NCBI GenBank assembly: GCA_036732005.1
Contig: DAINDF010000002.1
Span: forward strand, 186,001 to 250,000
Length of the DNA: 64,000 bases
DNA from: UBA1926 sp036732005
GTDB taxonomy: Bacteria; Planctomycetota; Phycisphaerae; Phycisphaerales; UBA1924
Direction of reading: 5' to 3'
This document shows positions 1-7,639 of the stretch, piece after piece; within the stretch, counting starts at the first letter, position 1, and each line of letters begins with the position of its first letter. The position numbers were made by a program, and so were the translations under genes. The notes below the pieces were generated by a model. It searched no databases. It worked only from the letters and a program-made list of their open reading frames with translations, and was not told where the DNA came from.

Positions 1-858
1 TTCGCGGCCGACCGTGAATTGACGATGGCCTGCCTCCGGAGCCGGATCACGGCGGTGGCGTACGAGACGCTGACCGCGCCACGCGGGGAGGGCGAACGGC
101 CCGGTCGGGTGAGCCGCCCGCTGAGCACGCCGATGAGCGAGGTCGCGGGCCGGCTGGCGGCCCAGGTCGGGGCGACCTATCTGGAGAAATCTCGGGGGGG
201 CCGGGGCGTGCTGCTCGGGGGCGTGCCGGGGGTCGAGCCGGGCAATGTGCTGGTGATCGGCGCGGGCGTGGTGGGGCAGAACGCGGCGCGGATCGCCTAC
301 GGCATGGGGGCGCACATCGTGCTCATGGACGCGGACAACGAGCAGATGCGCCGCGTGGGGGAGGTCATGCCGCGGCAGTTGATCACCGTGTTCGCCGACC
401 CGGAGGCGATCCGGCACTACCTGGCGTGGGCGGATGTGGTGATCGGGGCGGTGCTGGTGCCCGGGGCGAAGACGCCCAAGGTGATCACCGAGAAGCACCT
501 CAAGCGGATGAAGCCCGGCTCGGTGATCGTCGATGTTTCGATCGACCAGGGGGGGTGCTGCGAGACCAGCCGCCTGACGACGCATTCCGACCCTGTCTAC
601 GAAGAGTGCGGCGTGCTGCACTACTGCGTGGGCAACATGCCGAGCATGGTCGCGCGGACCAGCACCTGGGCGCTCACGAACGCGACGCTGCCATGGGTCG
701 TGCGCATCGCCGATGAGGGCATCTGGAGGCTCCGCCGCGCCGACCCGGGCTTCTGCGAGGGCGTGAACATGCACCGGGGCGAGCTGTTGAACCGGGGCGT
801 GGCGGACGCCCACGGGATCGAACTCACGGACGACTCCGATCCGCTGGCGTACTCCTGA
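1..858 (+). CDS. ald: Alanine dehydrogenase, 3' part (5' end outside window)
   Basis: NAD-dependent L-alanine/pyruvate interconversion in the cytoplasm. The frame is open from the first base of the window, so the gene begins upstream; about 90 N-terminal residues of the roughly 370-residue family are missing. Visible are the SEVAGRLAAQVGA segment, the LLGGVPGV loop, a Rossmann fold with VIGAGVVGQNAARIA (GxGxxG) followed by an acidic strand end (LMDAD), and the family hallmarks GSVIVDVSIDQGGCCET and RTSTWALTNATLP. The closest alternative is the related transhydrogenase alpha subunit, but the C-terminal ALTNATLP block and gene length fit alanine dehydrogenase. The internal ATG at 25 is not a real start because homology continues upstream of it. 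Confidence 0.95.
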   Translation, partial: FAADRELTMACLRSRITAVAYETLTAPRGEGERPGRVSRPLSTPMSEVAGRLAAQVGATYLEKSRGGRGVLLGGVPGVEPGNVLVIGAGVVGQNAARIAYGMGAHIVLMDADNEQMRRVGEVMPRQLITVFADPEAIRHYLAWADVVIGAVLVPGAKTPKVITEKHLKRMKPGSVIVDVSIDQGGCCETSRLTTHSDPVYEECGVLHYCVGNMPSMVARTSTWALTNATLPWVVRIADEGIWRLRRADPGFCEGVNMHRGELLNRGVADAHGIELTDDSDPLAYS

Positions 859-914
859 CCGGCTCCCGGGCCGCGGGTTATGCTGGGCGTGACTCAAGCA
901 GCAGGAGGTCCGCC

Positions 915-1367
915 GTGGTTGCAGCACGCATGGTCTGGGTTGTCGCGATGCTCTCGATTGCCGTGGGGCTCTCCGCGTGCCGGTCCTCCCCGGACGGCGC
1001 GGGCCGGGCGGTGTCGCCCGTCGGATCGTGGGTGCTCGACGAGATCGAGGGGGTGGAAGCCGCCGAGGCCGTGCCCGCGACGGCGCAACCCGTGACGCTG
1101 ACGGTGGGGGAGGACGGCCAGATCTCGGGCTCGTCGGGCGTGAACCGTTACGCCGGGCGGATCGACCCGGCGTCGTGGGCAGGGGGCTTGCTCTCGTTCG
1201 GCCCGCTGGCCGTGACGCGGATGGCGGGGCCGCCCGAGGCGATGGAGTTTGAGTCCCGGTTCCTCACGCGGCTCGGCGAGGTGGAGTCGTACCGGCTCGA
1301 GGGCGGCGAACTGGAACTGCACGGCGCGGGGGGCAAGGTGCTGGAGTTCGACCGCGTTCCGGACTGA
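915..1367 (+). CDS. META-domain (HslJ-like) lipoprotein
   Basis: Small exported lipoprotein of 150 residues. The N-terminus is a lipoprotein signal with a lipobox ending in Cys22 (GLSAC). The rest matches the META/HslJ fold: a VGSWVLDEIEG opening, ISGSSGVNRYAGR in place of the usual GxxGCNxYxG, then LAVTRMAGPPEAMEFESRFL and a terminal beta-strand LELHGAGGKVLEF. The function of META domains is not settled; in E. coli HslJ is linked to heat-shock and novobiocin resistance. A GTG start is chosen because AGGAGG lies 7 nt upstream of it; a TATGCT box at 879-884 could be the -10. Confidence 0.8.
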   Translation: MVAARMVWVVAMLSIAVGLSACRSSPDGAGRAVSPVGSWVLDEIEGVEAAEAVPATAQPVTLTVGEDGQISGSSGVNRYAGRIDPASWAGGLLSFGPLAVTRMAGPPEAMEFESRFLTRLGEVESYRLEGGELELHGAGGKVLEFDRVPD

Positions 1368-1432
1368 CCGACGACGCGGGGCCGGCGGGGGCGGTGGATG
1401 GGTGCGGCAGCGGGGCCGCCGGCCCGGGCGTC

Positions 1433-1438
1433 TACACT
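1433..1438 (+). promoter_or_regulatory. Putative -10 of a leaderless promoter
   Basis: TACACT lies exactly 6 nt before the ATG at 1445, so transcription would begin at the A of the start codon. No Shine-Dalgarno is present and no convincing -35 is visible. The same spacing recurs before seven other genes in the window. Confidence 0.5.
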
Positions 1439-1444
1439 CGCGGC

Positions 1445-1888
1445 ATGATGAGGACTTACTCCATTGCCGCGTTGGCCATCGTGAGCGCCGGATTCCTGCC
1501 GGGCTGCATCGTCCAGGACATCCACGACGAGTTGAGGGGTGTCAACGAGCGGCTGGGGCGCGTCGAGGATGCGCTCACCAAGATCGACAAGACCAACAAC
1601 GAACTCACCGCGCTGCAGGTGCGACTCGAGACTCTCGAGCGCATGGCGTCGGTGGACGATTCGCTCAAGTCGATCGGGGGCGAACTCGTCTCGATCAAGG
1701 GAGAACTCGAGCCGATCAAGGGCTCGCTCAACAACCTCGACGATCACCTCGCCTCGCTCCGCAAGACGATCAGCAACATCGATTCGACGATCCCGTTCCT
1801 CAAGCTCTCGGGCGACGAGCCCGAGGACGAGAGCGGCGAGGACGAGCCGGCGGCGCAGGAGCCCGCGCCGGCCGGTTCGGGGGGGTGA
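1445..1888 (+). CDS. Coiled-coil lipoprotein with acidic tail
   Basis: A 147-residue exported lipoprotein. The start is set at the MM pair because it opens a lipoprotein signal peptide (MMRTYSIAALAIVSAG then LPGC lipobox) and because a -10-like hexamer sits 6 nt ahead; the open frame extends further upstream but the extra residues are not signal-like. After the lipidated Cys comes about 90 residues of heptad-rich helix (RLGRVEDALTKIDKTNNEL and repeated SIGGEL/SIKGEL/PIKGSL), then a Glu/Asp/Pro/Ala tail. This resembles envelope spacer lipoproteins of the Lpp type, but no family is recognised and function is unknown. Confidence 0.7.
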   Translation: MMRTYSIAALAIVSAGFLPGCIVQDIHDELRGVNERLGRVEDALTKIDKTNNELTALQVRLETLERMASVDDSLKSIGGELVSIKGELEPIKGSLNNLDDHLASLRKTISNIDSTIPFLKLSGDEPEDESGEDEPAAQEPAPAGSGG

Positions 1889-1909
1889 ACTCGGCGCAGG
1901 GGTTCTGCT

Positions 1910-1937
1910 TTGGAACCGCGGGCCCGCGCGGTAGGCT
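1910..1937 (+). promoter_or_regulatory. Putative promoter of the dockerin-tagged protein at 1960
   Basis: TTGGAA (1910-1915), a 16-nt spacer and TAGGCT (1932-1937) are followed by a short leader carrying GGAGGAG. This resembles a housekeeping sigma-70 promoter. Confidence 0.35.
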
Positions 1938-1959
1938 CTCCCTCGGGAGGAGCATCGCC

Positions 1960-2697
1960 ATGCGCACGAGCCTGCATCGGTTTCTGTCGGTCGCCGCGGT
2001 CTTTGCCGCCGGGGCTTCCGCTGAGGTGATCTACGAGACGACCGGCCCGTTCGGGGGCCCGTTCGGCCTGTGGGGCGCGGATGTCTTCACCGGGCAGGCG
2101 GTCGCCCAGCGATTCGAATCGCCCGGTCAACACCGGCTCGACCTCGCCCGCCTCTGGATCATGAGCAACGACTTCGCTGGCACGGTCGATGAGTTCATGA
2201 CGGTGAGCGTGCAGACCGATGCGGGCGGGCCCGGCGAGTCCTATCCGAGTGGCCTGGCGCTGGCGACGGTGACCATCGAGATCACCGCCATCGGGTGGGA
2301 CCCGGTCCTCGAGCAGATCACTTACGCCGAACGCCCCTGGATCTTCCCTGGCGAGCGGTATTGGGTGGTCTGCGAATCCCAGGCCACGGGGGGCGAGGAC
2401 CCGGTGTGGACCTTCGCCTCCGAGGGCCTCGGGTTCAACGCGTTCCGAGCGTGGGACGCGACCTGGCAGCCCGGCGGCACGGGGGCCGAACTGACGATGA
2501 TCGTCGAGGCGACGCCCTCGCCGTGCCTGGCGGATCTGGCCGGGCCCGTCGGCGTGCTCGATCTGGCGGACATCCAGGCCTTCGTCGCCGCGTTCATCGC
2601 GGGCCACGCCGCGGCGGATGTCGCCGAGCCTCGCGCGGTCTTCGACCTCTCGGACCTGGCCGCGTTCGTCGAGTCCTTCCTCGGCGGCTGCGGGTGA
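1960..2697 (+). CDS. Secreted protein with GC-type dockerin tag
   Basis: A 245-residue exported protein. Residues 1-21 form a signal peptide ending ASA. Residues about 22-185 form a beta-rich domain with no recognised family; it resembles choice-of-anchor style domains (GQAVAQRFESPG, a PGERYWVV segment, late WTFASEG). The C-terminus is a two-repeat dockerin-like tag: Cys, then ADLAGPVGVLDLADIQAFVAAF, and after a linker AEPRAVFDLSDLAAFVESF, ending GGCG. The second repeat is degenerate (PRAV instead of PFGV). GGAGGAG lies 7 nt before the ATG. It is the first of five dockerin-tagged genes in the next 9 kb. Confidence 0.8.
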   Translation: MRTSLHRFLSVAAVFAAGASAEVIYETTGPFGGPFGLWGADVFTGQAVAQRFESPGQHRLDLARLWIMSNDFAGTVDEFMTVSVQTDAGGPGESYPSGLALATVTIEITAIGWDPVLEQITYAERPWIFPGERYWVVCESQATGGEDPVWTFASEGLGFNAFRAWDATWQPGGTGAELTMIVEATPSPCLADLAGPVGVLDLADIQAFVAAFIAGHAAADVAEPRAVFDLSDLAAFVESFLGGCG

Positions 2698-2748
2698 GAT
2701 CGGTTTGAAGTTTGATAGTGAGAATTTGACTCGGTTTTCGATCCCCTG

Positions 2749-2777
2749 TTGTGGCGGGTGTGCTCAAGGGCTATCGT
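2749..2777 (+). promoter_or_regulatory. Putative promoter of the beta-helix protein gene
   Basis: TTGTGG (2749-2754), a 17-nt spacer and TATCGT (2772-2777) precede a leader of about 58 nt. The layout matches the element before the pentaheme cytochrome (TTGTGC, 17 nt, TAGCGT). Confidence 0.4.
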
Positions 2778-2841
2778 GACCCGAACCCCCGGGCTGGCCT
2801 CGCGTGTGCTGCGCCCGATCGAGAAGAGAAGGAGTCCCGTG

Positions 2842-5800
2842 ATGCCCGCTTCCCGCCGCCTCGCCTCCCTGCTCGCCATCGCGGGCCTCGCCGCCTCGGC
2901 GTCGGCCCAGACCGACATCCTCTGGAACGCCGGCTCGGGGAACTGGGGCGCCGCGGCGAACTGGGACCCGATGAATGTCCCGAACGCGACGACGGAGAAC
3001 GCGCTGATCCTGGGGCCGGCGTTCATCAATGTCACCGTGGACGGCGCCTTCGCAATCAACGATCTTGAGGTCGGGCCGCAGTTGACCCTTACGGTCAACC
3101 CCGCGTTCGGCCTCGTGCTCTCGGGCACGCTGGTCAACGAAGGGTTCATCACGCTCAACCCCACCACGAGCTCGAACAACGCCTTCATCCAGTTCAACAG
3201 CACCACGACGCTCTCCGGCTCGGGGATCCTCCGACTTTCGGGCGGCGCCGACGACGCCCAGCTCGTGACCAACGCAACGGTGCTGACCAACGCCTCCGGG
3301 CACACGATCGACGGAGCCGGGTCGATCTTCGCCGACCTCGTCAACGACGGCGTGATCTCCGCGATCGAGACCGGGTTCGGCAATCAACTCCGGCTGATCT
3401 CGACCAACAAGGTGAACAACTCGACGATGCAAGCCGCCGCCGACGCCGTGCTCGAGATCAACGGGATCACGATCACCCAGGGCCCCGCGGGCGTGATCGC
3501 GGCGAACAGCGGGGGCGAGATCCTCTTCGCGGGCGGGCAGACGATCGTCGGCGGCTTGATCACCGGCCCCGGGGCCGTGACCCGGCCCGGCTCGGGCAAC
3601 CTCTCGCTCGTTGACACCGTCCTCGACTGCGACATCGCTGTCACGGCGACCGGCGGGATCGTCCACGCCGGCGCGGTCCTCGATCTCTCCGGCACGATCA
3701 CGCTCAACGACTCGACCAGCGCGAACAACGCGTTCATCCAGTTCAACAGCAGCACCACCGCCACCGGCGGCGGCACGATCTTCCTCGCGGGCTCGGGCGA
3801 CGACAGCCAGGTCGTCACCAACGGCACCGTGCTCACGCTCGCGCCCGGGTTCACCGTCGAGGGGTCCGGAAGCCTCTTCGCCACGCTCGTCAACAACGGG
3901 CTCGTCCGCGCCTTCCCGAGCACCCACGGTGATGGCCGGCTCCGCCTGATCGGCGGGGCCAAGACCAACAACGGGCTGATCCTCGCCGACTCCGGCGGGA
4001 CGATCGAAATCAACGGCATCACGATTACGCAGGATCCCGCCGGCCTCATCCTCGCCGACGGGGGCGTGGTCGAGTTCAACGCGGGCCAGACCGTCACGGG
4101 GGGAACCATCCGGACCGCCAACGGTGGCTCGCTCGCCAGGCTCGGCAACGGGAACCTCAGCCTGAACGATGTCACGCTCGACGGCGACCTCGCGGTCGCG
4201 GCGGTGGGCGGTGTGGTCTACTCGGGCCCGGTCTTCGACTGCTCGGGGGTGATCGTTCTGAACGACAGCACGAGCGCCAACAACGCCTTCATCCAGTTCA
4301 ACTCATCGACGACCATCACCGGGGGCGGTTCGATCTTCCTCGCGGGGTCCTCCAACGACAGCCAGTTGATCACCAACGGCACCGTCCTCACCATCGCGCC
4401 CGATTTCACCGTCGAGGGCTCGGGCGAGGCCCTCGCCAACTTCATCAACAACGGGCTTGTTCGCGCGTTCCCCAGTTCGAACGGCGACGGGCGGCTCCGC
4501 CTCATCGGCTCACCCAAGGCCAACAACGCGACCATCGTCGCACAGCCGGGCGGCGTGATCGAAGTCAACGGCATCACGATCACCCAGAGCCCCACCGGCG
4601 TCCTGCTCGCCGACGGGGGTGTGGTCGAGTTCGATGTGAGCCAGACGGTCGCCGGGGGGACCGTCCGCGCCGTCAACGGCGGCACGCTGGAACGCCCGGG
4701 CAACGGCAATCTGAGCTTCGCGGATGTCACCCTCGACGGCGACCTGCTTCTCTTCGCGCCCAGCGGGTTGGTCTACCAGGGCGACGACTTCGTCTGCCAG
4801 GGAGCGATCGTCGTGAACGACACAGGGAACTCGAACAACTGTTTCGTGCAGTTCAACTCCAGCACCACCGCTTCCGGCGGCGGGCGTATCTTCCTCGCGG
4901 GGTCCTCCAACGACAGCCAGTTGATCACCAACGGCACCGTCCTCACCATCGCGCCCGATTTCACCGTCGAGGGCTCGGGCGAGGTCCTCGCCAATCTCGT
5001 CAACAACGGGCTTGTCCGTGCCTTCCCCAGTTCGAACGGCGACGGGCGGCTCCGCCTCATCGGCTCGCCCAAGACCAACAACGCCCTGATCCTCGCCGAT
5101 GCCGGCGGGGTGATCGAGATCAACGGGGCGACGATCACGCAGAGCACAGAAGGGGGCGCCCCGGGCGAGATGCTCGCCGACGGCGGCATCATCGAGTTCA
5201 GCGTCAGCCAGACTGTCACCGGGGGTGTGCTCCGCACCGCCAACGGAGGCCGCCTCGTCCGCCTCGGCAACGGCACGCTCTCCCTCGCCGGGATCACGCT
5301 CGAGGGCGACCTCGAGTTGCAGGCTCCCTCCACGACGGTCTACACCTCTGAAGCGTTCGAGAACAACGCCGCGGTCCGCATCAACGATACGGGCAGCGGC
5401 AACAACTCGATCTTCCAGTTCAACGCGAGCACGATCGTTTCGGGGTTCGGCTCGTTCCTGCTCGCCGGGAGCGACGACGACAGCCAGATCATCACCAACG
5501 GCACGGTCGCGACCTTCGGCCCGGGGCAGTCCGTCGAGGGCGAGGGCGTCATGACCGGTTCGTTCGTCATCGAGGGGTCCCTCGCCCCGGGCCTCCCGGT
5601 CGGCACCATCACCGGCACCGGCGCCCTCTCCTTCAGTTCCTCGGCCCTGCTCGACATCGAGGCCAACGGAAACCCGGGCAGCAACGACCGCCTCAACCGG
5701 ACCGGCACGCTCGATCTCGGCGGCACCCTCCGGTTCCGGTTCCTCGATGGGTTCACCCCAACGGTCTTCCCCGCGGTCTACACCGTCGCCACCGCCCAGT

Positions 5801-6078
5801 CGGTCACGGGCGACTTCGACGCGCTCGACCTGCCCCCCCCGATCCAGCCCGGCACCGCGGTCTATGTCGACGCCACATCGACCGATGTCTTTGTTGGCTT
5901 CACCTGCAAGGCCGACAACGCCGCGCCGTTCGGGGTTCTCGACCTCGCCGACATCTCAGGGTTCGTCTCCGCGTTCCTCGCCCAGGAGCCGGTCGCGGAC
6001 CTCGCCGCGCCGTTCGGGGTCTTCGATCTGCTCGATCTGACCGCGTTCGTTCAGGGGTTCACGCTCGGGTGCAACTGA
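2842..6078 (+). CDS. Large secreted repeat (beta-helix) protein with GC-type dockerin tag
   Basis: A 1078-residue exported protein. The signal peptide ends ASASAQ. An N-terminal 'building block' region (ILWNAGSGNWGAAANWDP) is typical of the strands that open autotransporter-like passenger domains. It is followed by five copies of a roughly 185-residue Asn/Gly/Thr-rich repeat, each with NNAFIQFNSSTT, LAGS..DSQ..TNGTVLT, FTVEGSG, NNGLVRAFPS, EINGITITQ and an RxGNGNLSL block, as expected of a right-handed beta-helix. A short region (GSLAPGLPVGTITGTGALSF) resembling passenger-associated C-terminal strands precedes the dockerin tag (Cys-KADNAAPFGVLDLADI ... LAAPFGVFDLLDL ... GCN). No autotransporter barrel is present, so the protein presumably attaches through the dockerin. 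The ATG is chosen for its signal peptide and the AGAAGGAG 7 nt upstream. Confidence 0.8.
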   Translation: MPASRRLASLLAIAGLAASASAQTDILWNAGSGNWGAAANWDPMNVPNATTENALILGPAFINVTVDGAFAINDLEVGPQLTLTVNPAFGLVLSGTLVNEGFITLNPTTSSNNAFIQFNSTTTLSGSGILRLSGGADDAQLVTNATVLTNASGHTIDGAGSIFADLVNDGVISAIETGFGNQLRLISTNKVNNSTMQAAADAVLEINGITITQGPAGVIAANSGGEILFAGGQTIVGGLITGPGAVTRPGSGNLSLVDTVLDCDIAVTATGGIVHAGAVLDLSGTITLNDSTSANNAFIQFNSSTTATGGGTIFLAGSGDDSQVVTNGTVLTLAPGFTVEGSGSLFATLVNNGLVRAFPSTHGDGRLRLIGGAKTNNGLILADSGGTIEINGITITQDPAGLILADGGVVEFNAGQTVTGGTIRTANGGSLARLGNGNLSLNDVTLDGDLAVAAVGGVVYSGPVFDCSGVIVLNDSTSANNAFIQFNSSTTITGGGSIFLAGSSNDSQLITNGTVLTIAPDFTVEGSGEALANFINNGLVRAFPSSNGDGRLRLIGSPKANNATIVAQPGGVIEVNGITITQSPTGVLLADGGVVEFDVSQTVAGGTVRAVNGGTLERPGNGNLSFADVTLDGDLLLFAPSGLVYQGDDFVCQGAIVVNDTGNSNNCFVQFNSSTTASGGGRIFLAGSSNDSQLITNGTVLTIAPDFTVEGSGEVLANLVNNGLVRAFPSSNGDGRLRLIGSPKTNNALILADAGGVIEINGATITQSTEGGAPGEMLADGGIIEFSVSQTVTGGVLRTANGGRLVRLGNGTLSLAGITLEGDLELQAPSTTVYTSEAFENNAAVRINDTGSGNNSIFQFNASTIVSGFGSFLLAGSDDDSQIITNGTVATFGPGQSVEGEGVMTGSFVIEGSLAPGLPVGTITGTGALSFSSSALLDIEANGNPGSNDRLNRTGTLDLGGTLRFRFLDGFTPTVFPAVYTVATAQSVTGDFDALDLPPPIQPGTAVYVDATSTDVFVGFTCKADNAAPFGVLDLADISGFVSAFLAQEPVADLAAPFGVFDLLDLTAFVQGFTLGCN
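3157..5570 (+). repeat. In-frame tandem repeats, period about 555 bp
   Basis: Copies of one coding unit begin near 3157, 3706, 4261, 4816 and 5383, giving spacings of 549, 555, 555 and 567 bp, all multiples of three. The third and fourth units are nearly identical: 4333-4429 and 4888-4984 match without a mismatch over 97 bp, and similarity continues to about 4535 and 5090. The 12 extra bases before the fifth copy add four residues (within EGGAPGE). Expansion by unequal recombination or gene conversion is the likely cause. Confidence 0.9.
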
Positions 6079-6094
6079 GCCGGGGCGACGAATC

Positions 6095-6124
6095 GCCGGG
6101 ATGGGGAATCCCCGGCCCCTTTTT
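6095..6124 (+). terminator. Rho-independent terminator after the beta-helix gene
   Basis: GCCGGG (6095-6100) pairs with CCCGGC (6111-6116) across a 10-nt loop, followed by CCC and a TTTTT run. Confidence 0.65.
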
Positions 6125-6166
6125 GGCAAGACCGCGCCGGCGTGACGGCGAGTTGGGCTGCGGGGG

Positions 6167-6195
6167 TTGATTCCGGGCGGATCTTCCGCGATGCT
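6167..6195 (+). promoter_or_regulatory. Putative promoter of the lactonase-like gene
   Basis: TTGATT (6167-6172), a 17-nt spacer and GATGCT (6190-6195). The -10 lacks the usual first T, so support is modest. Confidence 0.3.
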
Positions 6196-6280
6196 GGGGG
6201 GCCCGCGGTCGACCCGTTCCCCGTTCCGCCCGGATGGCGGCCCGGGGCGTCGCCTCCGCGTAGTGGAAAGAGGGGTCATC

Positions 6281-7576
6281 ATGCTCGCCCGCGTCGCGTT
6301 GTTCGCCGCTCTGTCGCTTCCCTCGGCCGCGTTCGCGCAGACCGATTTCCCCGCCGTCTTCGTGGCCAACGAGGGCAACCTCGAGGGCAGCGTGACCTCG
6401 ATGCGCGTCGAGGCGGACGGCTCGCTCTCGTTCATCGACCGCGTGGTCACCGGGTCGCGGTCCAGCACGAGCCAGCCCTGCCCGGGGTGCAACCCCTACG
6501 CGATCGACATCAGCCCAAACGGGCGGTTCCTCGCGACCAACCACGCCGCGGGCGACCTGGGCGAGCAGGTCACGGTGTACGAGATCGCGCCCGACGGAAC
6601 GCTCGCGGTGCTCGAGGAACTCCCCCTCGCCCAGGGCGGGCTCACGATCGGGTGGGTCCGCGACGACCTGCTCGCCGTCGCGATCACCGATCTCTCCTCG
6701 AACAACCAGCTCCGGCTCTACCACTGGGAGGACTCGATCCTGACCCCGGTGGACACCGAGCCCGCGGGCTCGTTCTTCACCTCGATGGCGGTCCACCCAA
6801 ACCGCCAGTGGATCTACACCAACGACTCGTTCGCCAACGCAGTTCGGCTGTTCGAGGTCGTGGGTGAGAACGCCTCGCTCGTGCAGAGCCTGGGGATCCC
6901 CATCTACGGCGTCTCGCTCGAGGTCTCACCCGACGGGCGGTTCCTCTTCGCCGCCGGCGGGATCAGTGGGGGGGGCAACAAGTTCGCCGGGTACGCGATC
7001 GACCAGGCCGACGGCACGCTCTCCGCGCTGCCGGGCAGCCCCTTCACCTCGCCCGGCGCCTCACCCAAGGGGTTCACCTTCACGCCCGACGGGGCCTCCC
7101 TCTATGTCTCGCACGGCACCGACGCGACGATCCGCGCGTTCAGCGTCGACGGTTCGACCGGGGTGCCCAGTTCGCTCCCCTACATGTTCGATGTCGGGCT
7201 ACAGGGCACGCTCCAGGGCATGGACACCCTCGACGGCCTGCTCTTCGCCCTCGACGATTCGAGCGCCATCGACGGCGTCACGGGCGCGTACTCGTTCGCC
7301 GTCTCGGGCGACGGGTCGTTCACGCCGATCGCGGGTTCGCCGTTCGTGACCCAGGGCATCAGCCCCAACGATGTGGTCGCCTGGGCGGTCCCCGGGGGCT
7401 GCAACGACGCGGACATCGCCGAGCCATTCGGTGTGCTCGACCTGGCCGATGTGCAGGGCTTCGTCTCCGGCTTCCTGGCCCAGGATCCGGCCGCCGACAT
7501 CGCGCCCCCCGCGGGCGTCTGGGACCTCGCCGATGTCCAAGCCTTTGTCCTCGCGTTCAACAGCGGGTGCCCGTGA
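6281..7576 (+). CDS. Secreted lactonase-family beta-propeller with GC-type dockerin tag
   Basis: A 431-residue exported protein. The signal peptide (MLARVALFAALSLPSAAFAQ) follows GGAAAGAGG. The body reads as a seven-bladed propeller of the 6-phosphogluconolactonase/YkgB type: FVANEGNLEGSVTSMRVEADGSLSF, NPYAIDISPNGRFLAT, SMAVHPNRQWIYTND, LEVSPDGRFLFAAGG, PKGFTFTPDGASLYVS. Propellers of this family can be enzymes or only scaffolds, and the extracellular location makes a sugar-lactone role uncertain. The C-terminus carries two dockerin-like repeats (Cys-NDADIAEPFGVLDLADV; ADIAPPAGVWDLADV; GCP). It is an independent unit between a terminator and the next promoter. Confidence 0.8.
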   Translation: MLARVALFAALSLPSAAFAQTDFPAVFVANEGNLEGSVTSMRVEADGSLSFIDRVVTGSRSSTSQPCPGCNPYAIDISPNGRFLATNHAAGDLGEQVTVYEIAPDGTLAVLEELPLAQGGLTIGWVRDDLLAVAITDLSSNNQLRLYHWEDSILTPVDTEPAGSFFTSMAVHPNRQWIYTNDSFANAVRLFEVVGENASLVQSLGIPIYGVSLEVSPDGRFLFAAGGISGGGNKFAGYAIDQADGTLSALPGSPFTSPGASPKGFTFTPDGASLYVSHGTDATIRAFSVDGSTGVPSSLPYMFDVGLQGTLQGMDTLDGLLFALDDSSAIDGVTGAYSFAVSGDGSFTPIAGSPFVTQGISPNDVVAWAVPGGCNDADIAEPFGVLDLADVQGFVSGFLAQDPAADIAPPAGVWDLADVQAFVLAFNSGCP

Positions 7577-7627
7577 ATCTTGGCCGGATCTGAGTGAGAT
7601 GGCGTTCCGATTTGCCGGGGGCCTCGC

Positions 7628-7633
7628 TACCAT
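7628..7633 (+). promoter_or_regulatory. Putative -10 of a leaderless promoter
   Basis: TACCAT lies exactly 6 nt before the ATG at 7640 and there is no Shine-Dalgarno. This favours 7640 over the in-frame ATG at 7658. Confidence 0.45.
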
Positions 7634-7639
7634 CGTGCC

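Noticed and set aside
2726..2731. TTGACT as -35 of the beta-helix gene
   Set aside because: With 17 nt spacing the -10 would be TTGTGG, which is poor; the TTGTGG itself with TATCGT 17 nt further on is the better pair.
3157..5570. CRISPR array or intergenic satellite
   Set aside because: Repeats are 549-567 bp, in frame and translate to a continuous beta-helix protein.
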